Shown piece by piece: positions 35,395 through 43,554 of a stretch of DNA of 54,704 nt. The notes under the pieces are model-generated. The model saw only the letters and a list, made by a program, of their open reading frames with translations, ran no database searches and was not told where the DNA came from. How positions within the stretch are numbered: the first letter of the stretch is position 1; the number at the start of each line of letters is the position of its first letter. The position numbers and the translations under genes were made by a program. This DNA is from Paracoccaceae bacterium (GTDB lineage: Bacteria > Pseudomonadota > Alphaproteobacteria > Rhodobacterales > Rhodobacteraceae): NCBI GenBank assembly GCA_028875855.1, contig JAGWVA010000024.1:1-54704 (forward strand), given 5' to 3'.

Positions 35395-35433
35395 TGTTAC
35401 GATCATCTCATAGATTTGTTGTGTGATGTAACA
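35395..35433. promoter_or_regulatory. Candidate RpiR operator upstream of ddpA-like gene
   Basis: Widely spaced inverted repeat TGTTAC-G-ATCA (starting 35395) and TGATGTAACA (ending 35433) in the AT-rich space between the divergent genes; the TGTTAC/GTAACA arms are perfect. The region has the base composition and position of a promoter. Confidence 0.4.
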
Positions 35434-35504
35434 TTATCATCTAGCCTGTCTGCAAGAATAACAGCCCGCACGACTCGGGCGATTGACCCCAGCAGGAGAT
35501 GACG

Positions 35505-37052
35505 ATGAGACATACGACACTGGCTGCCCTTGCCGCGCTGGCCCTTTCGGCGGTCGCGGCGCAGGCGATAACGCCGACAGACACCCTTGTCATCGCGAAG
35601 GCCGCCGATCCCCAGACGATCGATCCGGCGGTCACGATCGACAACAACGACATGACCATCGCCTATCCCGCCTATCAGCGTCTGGTGGCCTATGAGGTCA
35701 AGGACGGCAAAGGCCAGACCACCGTGACCGGCCAACTGGCCCAAAGCTGGACCGTCAGCGCCGATGGCAAGGTCTGGGAATTCAAGCTGAAGCCGGGCAA
35801 TACCTTCTCGGACGGGTCTCCGGTCGATGCCGCGGCGGTGAAGTTTTCGTTCGATCGTCTGATGAAGCTTGCGCAGGGCCCGTCCGAGGCCTTTCCCTCT
35901 GGCCTTAAGGTCGATGCGGTGGATGCCTTGACGGTGCGTTTCACGCTTCCCCAGGCCTTTGCGCCGTTCCTCTTCACGCTTGCCAACAGTGGTGCCGCGA
36001 TCGTCAACCCCAAGGTGATGGAGCATCAGAAGGACGGCGACATGGGGCGCGGCTGGCTGTCGGCCCATACCGCGGGCTCGGGCGCCTTCGAGCTTGGCAA
36101 ATGGGAAAAGGGCCAGTCGATCACCCTGGTGCCGAACCCCAGATACAATGGCGCCGCACCGGCGCTGAAGTCCGTCGATATCCGGATCATCCCGGATGCT
36201 TCGGCCCGGCGTCTCGCCCTTGAGGCCGGCGATGTGGACATCGCCGAGTCCATCCCCGTCGATCAGACGAAAGCCTTGGCGAAGGTTGCGGGCGTGAAGG
36301 TCGAGACCTATCCGAGCCTTCTCGTGACTTACCTCTATCTGAACAATGCCAAGCCCCCGTTCAACGATCTTGCCGCGCGCAAGGCGATGGTGGAAGCCGT
36401 TGACCGGGCTGGGATCATCGACGGGATCATGCTGGGCCATGCGCAGGCGATGAACGGCCCGATCCCCAAGGGGATGTGGGGCTATGACGCCACCCTGCCG
36501 GCGCCGAAATTCGACATCGCCGCCGCCAGGAAGACCTTCGCCAGCCTTGGACTGGCCGGCAAGACGCTGACCTTTGCCCTGTCGGACCGCGACCCGGCGT
36601 GGAACACGATCGCGCTGGCCGTTCAGGCCAACCTCGCGCAGGCAGGCGTCAAGGTGAAGCTCGAGTCCTCGGCCAACGCAAGCTACCGCGATCGCCTTGG
36701 GGCAGGGGACTTCCAGATCGCCATCGGCAACTGGAGCCCCGATTTCGCGGACCCCTACATGTTCATGAACTACTGGTTCGACAGCGCCAAGAAGGGGCTT
36801 TCCGGCAACCGGTCGTTCTATTCCAACCCCAAGGTCGATGAATTGGTCCGGGCTGCGGCGGTCGAAACCGACCAGTCCAAGCGAGAGGCGATGTATCAGG
36901 CGGCGCAGAAGATCGCCGTGGACGATGCCGCCTACGTCTATCTGTTCCAGCGCAACACCCAGCTTGCGATGCGCGACACGGTCCACGGGTATGTCTTCAA
37001 CCCGATGCTCGAGCAGATCTACGACTTTGCCACGATGTCGAAGTCGAAATAA
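35505..37052 (+). CDS. Peptide ABC transporter substrate-binding protein (DdpA/DppA-like)
   Basis: A 515-residue periplasmic binding protein of solute-binding family 5. Signal peptide MRHTTLAALAALALSAVAAQ, cleaved near AQA. The core has TDTLVIAKAADPQTIDPA, TYPSLLVTYLYLN and GNWSPDFADPYMF, typical of di/oligopeptide binders. Two ATGs compete: at 35499 the AGGAG abuts the start, while at 35505 it is 6 nt away, so 35505 is preferred. First gene of a five-gene importer module ending in a D-Ala-D-Ala dipeptidase, so the ligand is probably D-Ala-D-Ala (inference by analogy with Escherichia coli ddpXABCDF). Confidence 0.88.
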   Translation: MRHTTLAALAALALSAVAAQAITPTDTLVIAKAADPQTIDPAVTIDNNDMTIAYPAYQRLVAYEVKDGKGQTTVTGQLAQSWTVSADGKVWEFKLKPGNTFSDGSPVDAAAVKFSFDRLMKLAQGPSEAFPSGLKVDAVDALTVRFTLPQAFAPFLFTLANSGAAIVNPKVMEHQKDGDMGRGWLSAHTAGSGAFELGKWEKGQSITLVPNPRYNGAAPALKSVDIRIIPDASARRLALEAGDVDIAESIPVDQTKALAKVAGVKVETYPSLLVTYLYLNNAKPPFNDLAARKAMVEAVDRAGIIDGIMLGHAQAMNGPIPKGMWGYDATLPAPKFDIAAARKTFASLGLAGKTLTFALSDRDPAWNTIALAVQANLAQAGVKVKLESSANASYRDRLGAGDFQIAIGNWSPDFADPYMFMNYWFDSAKKGLSGNRSFYSNPKVDELVRAAAVETDQSKREAMYQAAQKIAVDDAAYVYLFQRNTQLAMRDTVHGYVFNPMLEQIYDFATMSKSK

Positions 37053-37070
37053 CCGCGCCAACTTGGCAAT

Positions 37071-37095
37071 CCTGCGGGCAGGTCATGCCCGCAGG
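37071..37095 (+). promoter_or_regulatory. Intercistronic hairpin after binding-protein gene (dipeptide importer)
   Basis: Perfect 10-bp inverted repeat CCTGCGGGCA (37071-37080), loop GGTCA, TGCCCGCAGG (37086-37095), 18 nt after the binding-protein stop and 60 nt before the permease start. No T-run follows. Confidence 0.7.
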
Positions 37096-37154
37096 CCCAT
37101 CAACGACCCCGAGACCGGCCAGTCCGGCATCGGGCCCTGCTGCGGGTCTTCGTC

Positions 37155-38171
37155 ATGTCCATCGTCGGGATGCTGCGCCGCCGGTTGCTTTTCCTCGTGC
37201 TTGTCGTCTTCGGCGTCACGCTGATCACCTTCGCCGTCTCGCACCTGATCCCGGGCGACCCCGCCCGCCTTCTGGCCGGAGACCGCGCGAGCGACGAACT
37301 CGTGGCCCACATGCGACTGAAGCTTGGGCTCGACCGGCCGCTTTACGTCCAATATGCGCGCTACATGGCCGGTCTGCTGCAGGGCGACCTTGGCACCTCG
37401 ATCCGCACCGGTCGGCCGGTGGCCGAGGACATCGTCGCCTATTTCCCGGCGACACTTGAGCTTGTGCTGACCGCGCTGACCATGGCCGTTCTGGTTGGCG
37501 TGCCGCTGGGCGTGGCCTCGGCCGTCTGGCGCAACGGCTGGATCGACCAGATCGCCCGCACTTTCGCGGCCATCGGCATTTCGACACCCGCCTTCTGGCT
37601 GGGGCTTCTGCTTCTGGTGCTGTTCTATGGCTGGCTGGGCTGGTTTCCCGGGGGCGGGCGCTTGCCGACGGGGATGGCCCCGCCCCCGCCGGTGACGGGC
37701 ATGTATGTTCTCGATGCCGTCTTGAACCTTGAATGGGGCACGGCGCGGGCTGCCCTGCGGCATCTCGTTCTTCCCGCGGTCTGTCTTGGTTTCGTGCATG
37801 TCGGCGTCATCGCACGTCAGATCCGTTCGGCCATGCTGGACCAGTTGTCCGAGGATTACATCCGCACCGCGCGCGCCGCAGGTCTGTCAAGGTCGCGCGT
37901 GATCCTTGGACACGCCCTGCCAAACGCCGCCATTCCTTCGGTCACGGTGCTGGGCCTCGCCTTCGGAGACCTGCTTTACGGCGCCGTGCTGACCGAGACG
38001 ATCTTCGCCTGGCCGGGCATGGGCGCCTATGTCGTGAACTCGATCCAGGCGCTGGATTTTCCGGCGGTCATGGGCTTCACGGTCGTCGTGTCCATGGCCT
38101 ATGTGCTGGTCAACCTCGCGGTGGATGTGACCTACATGCTGCTGGACCCCCGCATCAAGGAGGTCGGATGA
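37155..38171 (+). CDS. Dipeptide ABC permease, DppB type
   Basis: A 338-residue permease with six membrane segments (first at residues about 6-28, MLRRRLLFLVLVVFGVTLIT), the DppB N-terminal signature HLIPGDPAR, a periplasmic loop, and the coupling motif EDYIRTARAAGLSRSRV-x6-LPNA. The ribosome site of the ATG at 37155 is weak. Its stop overlaps the DppC-type start (ATGA). Confidence 0.92.
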   Translation: MSIVGMLRRRLLFLVLVVFGVTLITFAVSHLIPGDPARLLAGDRASDELVAHMRLKLGLDRPLYVQYARYMAGLLQGDLGTSIRTGRPVAEDIVAYFPATLELVLTALTMAVLVGVPLGVASAVWRNGWIDQIARTFAAIGISTPAFWLGLLLLVLFYGWLGWFPGGGRLPTGMAPPPPVTGMYVLDAVLNLEWGTARAALRHLVLPAVCLGFVHVGVIARQIRSAMLDQLSEDYIRTARAAGLSRSRVILGHALPNAAIPSVTVLGLAFGDLLYGAVLTETIFAWPGMGAYVVNSIQALDFPAVMGFTVVVSMAYVLVNLAVDVTYMLLDPRIKEVG

Positions 38172-39046
38172 TGGCTGCCCTCAGTCGTCTCGCGTCTCGC
38201 GGCATCGACTGGCGGCGCCTGCGGCACCGGATCGGTGCCAGCCCCGTCACCGTCACGGGCCTCGTCATGCTTGGCATCGTGGTGTTCTGCGTCGGGCTGC
38301 TGCCGAACCTGTTGGCGCAGGACCCGAACGTCATCAATCTGCGTGCGCGTCTGGCCGCGCCGTCGTGGTCCCATCTTTTCGGCACCGACGAGGTGGGCCG
38401 CGACATCTTCATCCGTGTCCTTCATGGCGGCCAGGTCTCGATTGGCGTGGCGCTTTTCGTTGTCGCGGTCTCGGCCAGCGTCGGCACGGTCATCGGCGGC
38501 TTGTCCGGCCTGCTGGGGGGCATGGTCGATACCGCGATCATGCGCCTGATGGATGTGGTTCTTGCCGTGCCCTCGCTCGTGTTGACGATGGCGCTGGCGG
38601 CGGCGCTCGGCCCAAGCCTGACGAATGCGGTGATTGCCATCGCCGTCGTGCGCGTGCCCACCTACGTCCGACTGTCCCGCGGTCAGACGCTCGTGGTGCG
38701 AGAGGCCGGATACGTGATGGCCGCGCGCGTCTTCGGCGCGCGCCCCTTGCAGATCCTGCGCCTGCATGTCGTGCCGAACATCCTTTCCCCCGTCGTGGTT
38801 CAGGCAACGCTTGACGTGGGCGCGGTCATCCTGATGGTGGCGGGCCTGTCCTTCATCGGCCTTGGGGCGCAGCCGCCCGCCGCCGAATGGGGTGCGATGG
38901 TTTCGGCCGGACGGAGCTTCATCCTTGACCAGTGGTGGTATTCGGCCTTTCCGGGCCTTGCGATCCTGTTCACCTCCATCGCGTTCAACCTGCTGGGCGA
39001 TGGCATCCGCGATCTGACCGATCCGCGCCAGAAAGGCCGATCATGA
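38168..39046 (+). CDS. Dipeptide ABC permease, DppC type
   Basis: A 292-residue permease: first membrane segment about residues 28-50 (VTVTGLVMLGIVVFCVGLLP), the typical motif LFGTDEVGRDIFIRVLHGGQ after it, and the coupling loop EAGYVMAARVFGARPLQIL-x6-VPNI. ATGA overlaps on both sides. Pairs with the DppB-type subunit. Confidence 0.92.
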   Translation: MMAALSRLASRGIDWRRLRHRIGASPVTVTGLVMLGIVVFCVGLLPNLLAQDPNVINLRARLAAPSWSHLFGTDEVGRDIFIRVLHGGQVSIGVALFVVAVSASVGTVIGGLSGLLGGMVDTAIMRLMDVVLAVPSLVLTMALAAALGPSLTNAVIAIAVVRVPTYVRLSRGQTLVVREAGYVMAARVFGARPLQILRLHVVPNILSPVVVQATLDVGAVILMVAGLSFIGLGAQPPAAEWGAMVSAGRSFILDQWWYSAFPGLAILFTSIAFNLLGDGIRDLTDPRQKGRS

Positions 39047-40029
39047 CCGCCAGTCCCGTTCTTTCGATCCGCAATCTGAGCCTCGAGTTTCCGCTGTGGG
39101 GCGGTGCGCTGCACGCGCTCGAGGATGTCACCATCGAGATCGCGGCGGGCGAGATCGTCGGCGTGGTGGGCGAGTCCGGTTGCGGCAAGTCGGTGACCGC
39201 GATGGCCGCGATGCGTCTCTTGCCGGAACGGGCCTATCGCGTGACGCAGGGGGCCATCGTCATGCTGGGACAGGATATGCTGACCGCCGGCGAAGCGGAT
39301 CTGCGCGCCCTGCGGGGGTCAGGCGTGGCGATGATCTTTCAAGAGCCGCTGACCGCCCTGAACCCGACCCGCCGGATCGGCGACCTGATGGTCGAGGTCA
39401 TCCGCGCGCACCAGCCCATCGGCCGGTCCGAAGCCCGCGAGAAGGCGATCGGGCTTCTCGACTCCATGCGGATTGCCGATGCCCAGGCCGTGATGCGGCG
39501 TTACCCGTTCGAGCTTTCGGGCGGGATGCGTCAGCGGATCGTCATTGCGCTGGCCTTTGCCAATGATCCGCGGCTGGTGATCGCGGATGAACCGACGACC
39601 GCGCTTGATGTGACCGTGCAGCGTCAGGTTCTGACGCTTCTTCAGGCACGCGCGCGGGACGTGGGCGCGGCTGTCTTGCTGATCACGCACGATCTGGGGG
39701 TCGTGTCGGAATATGCAGACAGTGTCTATGTGATGTATGCTGGCAAGGTCGTCGAATCCGGGCCCACCGATGCCGTTCTGACAACGCCGCGTCACCCCTA
39801 CACCCGCGCCCTTTTGCAGGCCGGACCCGAGGCGGTGGCGCCCAAGTCGCCGCTTGCGGCCATTCCCGGCGGTCTGCCCGACCTGCGCGAAATAATCCCC
39901 GGCTGCCGCTATGCCGGGCGGTGCGGCCTTGCCACGGACATCTGCCGTGGCGCGGCCCCGCCCCAAAGCCAGGCGGCGGCCCCGGGTCACACCCTGTCTT
40001 GCTGGCATGCCGAAGGGATGTCGCGATGA
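39043..40029 (+). CDS. Dipeptide ABC transporter ATPase, DppD type
   Basis: A 328-residue ATPase: Walker A GESGCGKSVTA, signature LSGGMRQRIVIALA, Walker B LVIADEPTTALD, switch ITHDLG. The oligopeptide-ATPase C-terminal domain includes the Cys-rich stretch GCRYAGRCGLATDIC, which in relatives can bind an iron-sulfur cluster. ATGA overlaps the DppC-type stop. Confidence 0.92.
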   Translation: MTASPVLSIRNLSLEFPLWGGALHALEDVTIEIAAGEIVGVVGESGCGKSVTAMAAMRLLPERAYRVTQGAIVMLGQDMLTAGEADLRALRGSGVAMIFQEPLTALNPTRRIGDLMVEVIRAHQPIGRSEAREKAIGLLDSMRIADAQAVMRRYPFELSGGMRQRIVIALAFANDPRLVIADEPTTALDVTVQRQVLTLLQARARDVGAAVLLITHDLGVVSEYADSVYVMYAGKVVESGPTDAVLTTPRHPYTRALLQAGPEAVAPKSPLAAIPGGLPDLREIIPGCRYAGRCGLATDICRGAAPPQSQAAAPGHTLSCWHAEGMSR

Positions 40030-40940
40030 GCGCCGCGATCGGACTGGAGGATGTCTTCGTGCGCTTTCCGGTGGCGCGCGACTGGCGCGGGCGTGTGACA
40101 GTGCAGGCCCATGCGCTGAACGGCGTCAGCATCGCGGTCGCGCGAGGCAGGACGCTCGGCATTCTGGGCGAGTCGGGGTGCGGCAAATCCACGCTCGCGC
40201 AGGTGCTGACGGGCCTCTTGCCGCCTTCGTCCGGGCGCGTGACGGGGGACCGCGACGGGCGCATCTCGATCGTGCTTCAGGACCCCAACAGTTCGCTTGA
40301 CCCGCGGATGCCGGTCTGGCGCATCGTGACCGAGCCGGTCTTCCTGCACGCCCCGACCCGTCGCGAGGCGCTGCGCGCCATGGCCGCCGACCTGCTGGAA
40401 TGCGTCGGGCTCCGGCCGGATCACGTGGATCGTTACCCGCACGAGTTTTCGGGCGGCCAGCGCCAGCGCATCGCCATCGCTCGGGCGCTGTCGAGCAAGC
40501 CGGACATCATCATCCTGGACGAGCCGACCTCGGCGCTGGATGTCTCGGTGCAGGCGCAGATTCTCAACCTTCTGCTCGCCTTGCAGGCCGAACTCGGGCT
40601 GGCGTTTGTCCTTATCTCGCATAACGTCGCGGTCATCCGGCACTTTTGCGACGAGGTTGCCGTGATGTATCTTGGCCAGATCGTCGAGCAGGGCAGCGTT
40701 GACACGGTGTTCGCCGACCCTGCCCACCCCTATACCCGAACCCTGCTTGACGCAGTTCCTAGGATCGGGACAGGGCGCGCGCACCATGCGCTTGACGAGA
40801 CGGAATTGCCGTCGAACCGAACGCTGCCGACGGGCTGCTTTTTCCAGAACCGCTGCCCGATGGCGGCTGCGGGCTGCGAGCGGCCGCAAATCCTCAGCGG
40901 CGGGGCGGGCGGGCATCTGGTCCGCTGTCACCGCGCGTAA
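40026..40940 (+). CDS. Dipeptide ABC transporter ATPase, DppF type
   Basis: A 304-residue ATPase: Walker A GESGCGKSTLAQ, signature FSGGQRQRIAIARA, Walker B IIILDEPTSALDVSVQ, switch ISHNVAV. Its C-terminal extension contains GCFFQNRCPMAAAGC. It starts by ATGA overlap with the DppD-type gene and completes the importer. Confidence 0.92.
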   Translation: MSAAIGLEDVFVRFPVARDWRGRVTVQAHALNGVSIAVARGRTLGILGESGCGKSTLAQVLTGLLPPSSGRVTGDRDGRISIVLQDPNSSLDPRMPVWRIVTEPVFLHAPTRREALRAMAADLLECVGLRPDHVDRYPHEFSGGQRQRIAIARALSSKPDIIILDEPTSALDVSVQAQILNLLLALQAELGLAFVLISHNVAVIRHFCDEVAVMYLGQIVEQGSVDTVFADPAHPYTRTLLDAVPRIGTGRAHHALDETELPSNRTLPTGCFFQNRCPMAAAGCERPQILSGGAGGHLVRCHRA

Positions 40941-40955
40941 CCGGAAAGACCCCTT

Positions 40956-41504
40956 ATGACAGGCCCGGCCCGTTCCGGCAGTCTCCTGCCGCTCGTCACG
41001 CTCGACCATCCCGCGATCGAGATCGACCTCGTCTATGCCACAGACCGAAATTTCACCGGTCAGAGGCTCTATGCCGACAATCGCGCCCGGCTGGTTCCCG
41101 AGGCCGCCTGCGCGCTGACCGGTGTCGCCGAGCGTCTGGCGGATCAGGGGCTGCGGCTTGTGGTGCTGGATGCCTATCGCCCGGTCAGCGTGCAGCGACG
41201 GCTCTGGACGGTGCGCCCAGATCCGGAATTCGTGGCCGATCCGGCGGTGGGATCGGACCATTCGCGCGGGGTGGCGGTGGATGTCACGCTGTCGGACGGG
41301 CAGACGCAACTGGACATGGGCACGGCCTTCGATGCAGCGGTGCCCCAATCGCATCACGACCGATCAGACATCAGTGCCGAGGCACAGGCCAACCGCGCGA
41401 TCCTGCGGTCGGCCATGCGTGCAGGCGGCTTCGACGAAAACCCCTTCGAATGGTGGCATTACGCTCTGGCGGGCGCACGGGGGTTTCCCTTGCTGGATGC
41501 TTGA
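40956..41504 (+). CDS. ddpX: D-alanyl-D-alanine dipeptidase (VanX/DdpX family)
   Basis: A 182-residue zinc dipeptidase. Family residues are all present: Arg75 in DAYRP (transition-state Arg), zinc ligands His102 and Asp109 in SDHSRGVAVDV, catalytic Glu165 and ligand His168 in EWWHY. No signal peptide, so it cleaves imported D-Ala-D-Ala in the cytoplasm to D-alanine. It lies 15 nt after the DppF-type ATPase, the reverse of E. coli, where ddpX is first. In an operon with a peptide importer this supports nutritional or cell-wall-recycling use rather than vancomycin resistance; no vanA/vanH-like genes are nearby. Confidence 0.92.
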   Translation: MTGPARSGSLLPLVTLDHPAIEIDLVYATDRNFTGQRLYADNRARLVPEAACALTGVAERLADQGLRLVVLDAYRPVSVQRRLWTVRPDPEFVADPAVGSDHSRGVAVDVTLSDGQTQLDMGTAFDAAVPQSHHDRSDISAEAQANRAILRSAMRAGGFDENPFEWWHYALAGARGFPLLDA

Positions 41505-41533
41505 CGCGCTCCGCCAGGCTTCCTTCGGCGGGC

Positions 41534-42856
41534 CTACATGCCCATCAGCCTTGGCAGGACCAGCGTGATCGCCGGAACATAGGTGATCAGCATCAGGAAG
41601 GTCAACATGGTCAGAAGCCAAGGCCAGGTCGAGCGCGTGACCTCGGTCAGCCCCAGCCGCGACAGCGACGAGGCGACGTAAAGGTTCAGGCCCACCGGCG
41701 GCGTGCACAGGCCGATTTCCATGTTCACGACCAGCATGATGCCGAAATGCACCGGGTCCACGCCCAGGGCCATGGCGACCGGATAGAGGATCGGCGCCAT
41801 GATGAGGACGATGGCCGACGGCTCCATCACCATGCCGATCATCAGCAGCATGACGTTCACGATCAGCAGAAAGCCCACCTGTCCCAGCCCCAGATCCACG
41901 ATCCAGGCCGACAGCGCCTGCGGGATCTGCTCTGACGTCAGGATGAAGGCGAACATCACGGCGTTGGTGATGATGTAAAGCAGCATCGCCGACATCGCGG
42001 CCGAGTTCAGCAGAACCTTGGGCACGTCCCTGAGCTTGATGTCCTTGTAAACCCAGACCGCCACGACGAAGGCATAGACCGCCGAAACCGCGGCCGCCTC
42101 GGTCGGGGTGAAGATGCCGCCGTAGATGCCGCCCATGATGATGACGATCAGCAAAAGCCCCCAGACGCTTTCGCGGAACGCCTTCCAGCGGTCGCGGAAG
42201 GATGCGCGGGGCAGGCGCGGATAGTCGGCCTTCCAGGCCCGCCAGGTCGTTGTTGCCGCCAGCATCGCCGCCAGCAAAAGCCCCGGAACGACGCCCGCGA
42301 TGAACAGATCGCCGATCGAGGCCGACATGACCGGCTTGCCCTCCGGCCCCTGCACCACCATGCCGGAGGTCGCCACCGCATACATCACCATGACGATCGA
42401 CGGCGGGATCAGGATGCCAAGACCGCCAGAACTGGTGATCGTGCCCACGCCGAACTGCGGCGGGTAGCCCTGCCGGACCATGGCGGGCAGCATGATCGAG
42501 CCGACCGCCATCACCGTGGCGGGGCTGGAGCCCGAGATTGCCGCGAAAAGCGCGCAGGACAGGACCGAGGCCAGCCCCAGCCCGCCGTACCAGTGGCCCA
42601 CCATCGAGGACGCGAAACGGATCATCCGCCGCGCCACGCCGCCATGGGTCAGGAAGTTCCCCGCCAGAATGAAGAACGGGATCGCCATGATCTCGAACTT
42701 CTCGATGCCGGTGAACAGCTTCAGCGCGATGGCGTCGATGGGGACGTTGGAAAAGCCGAACAGGAAGGTGAAGACGGCCAGGCCAAGCGCGATGGACACC
42801 GGCATCCCGGTCACCAGAAGCGTGGCGAGGATGGCGAAGATCAGCAGCGCGGTCAT
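41534..42856 (-). CDS. dctM: TRAP transporter large permease DctM
   Basis: A 440-residue integral membrane protein with about 12 membrane segments, the Na+-driven channel subunit of a TRAP importer. Typical stretches: AIPFFILAGNFLTHGGVARR near residue 57, SGSSPATVMAVGSIM, and LGILIPPSIVMVMYAV. Length equals the usual DctM (about 440 aa). Its ATG overlaps the dctQ stop. It converges on ddpX with 29 nt between. Confidence 0.93.
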   Translation of the reverse strand: MTALLIFAILATLLVTGMPVSIALGLAVFTFLFGFSNVPIDAIALKLFTGIEKFEIMAIPFFILAGNFLTHGGVARRMIRFASSMVGHWYGGLGLASVLSCALFAAISGSSPATVMAVGSIMLPAMVRQGYPPQFGVGTITSSGGLGILIPPSIVMVMYAVATSGMVVQGPEGKPVMSASIGDLFIAGVVPGLLLAAMLAATTTWRAWKADYPRLPRASFRDRWKAFRESVWGLLLIVIIMGGIYGGIFTPTEAAAVSAVYAFVVAVWVYKDIKLRDVPKVLLNSAAMSAMLLYIITNAVMFAFILTSEQIPQALSAWIVDLGLGQVGFLLIVNVMLLMIGMVMEPSAIVLIMAPILYPVAMALGVDPVHFGIMLVVNMEIGLCTPPVGLNLYVASSLSRLGLTEVTRSTWPWLLTMLTFLMLITYVPAITLVLPRLMGM

Positions 42857-43482
42857 GCGTGGCCCCCCTTGGCTAGATCGCCCGCCTCGTCCTCGAGACC
42901 CTCGACGCTGGCGTGGTCATGGTGGGCCACCTCGCCCGTCCGCAGGTAATGGGCCAGCGCCTGCACGAAGCGGAAGCACATCAAGGCCGACCCGAGCGGC
43001 ACCGCGAGGTAAACGATCCACATCGGCATTTCGAGGTCGGGCGAGGTCTGCCCGCCCGACCGGACATGCCAGACGAAATCGCTGCCGATCCATGTCAGGA
43101 TCGCGGTGAAGATCACCCCGCCCGACATGGCGACGGTGGTGATCGTGCGCCGCGCCGCGCCCTGAAGCCGTTCGGCCAGAATGTCCACGCCGACATGGAT
43201 GCCGGTCCGCACGCCGTAGGCGGCGCCGAACTTGGCCATCCAGACGAACAGATAGATGCAGGCTTCCTGGGCCCAGGTCATCTTCAGCTCGTTCACGGCC
43301 CGGAACACCGACCGGGCAAAGGTGGCGAGCCTCTCCATCTCGTGGGCGCGGGCATATCCGACAAGATCGGCCGCAAAGCCGATGGCAAAACGATGGGAGA
43401 CCGACAGGAAGATGAGCATGGTCGCCATCGCGATCAGCGTGGCGATCATGACTTCCTCACACCGATCCAGCAGGCGCAGCAT
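42853..43482 (-). CDS. dctQ: TRAP transporter small permease DctQ
   Basis: A 209-residue membrane protein with four membrane segments (about 12-32, 63-80, 100-120, 145-165). The DctQ motif WAQEACIYLFVWMAKFGAAY (residues about 70-89) is present. It couples DctP to DctM. A 72-nt gap with a strong hairpin separates it from dctP, while it overlaps dctM by 4 nt. Confidence 0.9.
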   Translation of the reverse strand: MLRLLDRCEEVMIATLIAMATMLIFLSVSHRFAIGFAADLVGYARAHEMERLATFARSVFRAVNELKMTWAQEACIYLFVWMAKFGAAYGVRTGIHVGVDILAERLQGAARRTITTVAMSGGVIFTAILTWIGSDFVWHVRSGGQTSPDLEMPMWIVYLAVPLGSALMCFRFVQALAHYLRTGEVAHHDHASVEGLEDEAGDLAKGGHA

Positions 43483-43522
43483 GGCACACCTCGCGGGGCT
43501 TGAACTTCGAGAAAGGGGAAGG

Positions 43523-43545
43523 GGGCGGCCGCGTGAGGGCCGCCC
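43523..43545 (-). promoter_or_regulatory. Intercistronic hairpin after binding-protein gene (TRAP operon)
   Basis: Perfect 8-bp inverted repeat GGGCGGCC (43523-43530) and GGCCGCCC (43538-43545) with a 7-nt loop, directly after the dctP stop on the minus strand. Same position as in the four ABC operons. Confidence 0.65.
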
Positions 43546-43554
43546 GGGCGGGAC

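Noticed and set aside
40956-41504. ddpX-like gene as a vancomycin-resistance vanX
   Set aside because: No vanA/vanH/vanR/vanS-like neighbours, and it sits with a dipeptide importer, which fits nutrient use or recycling.
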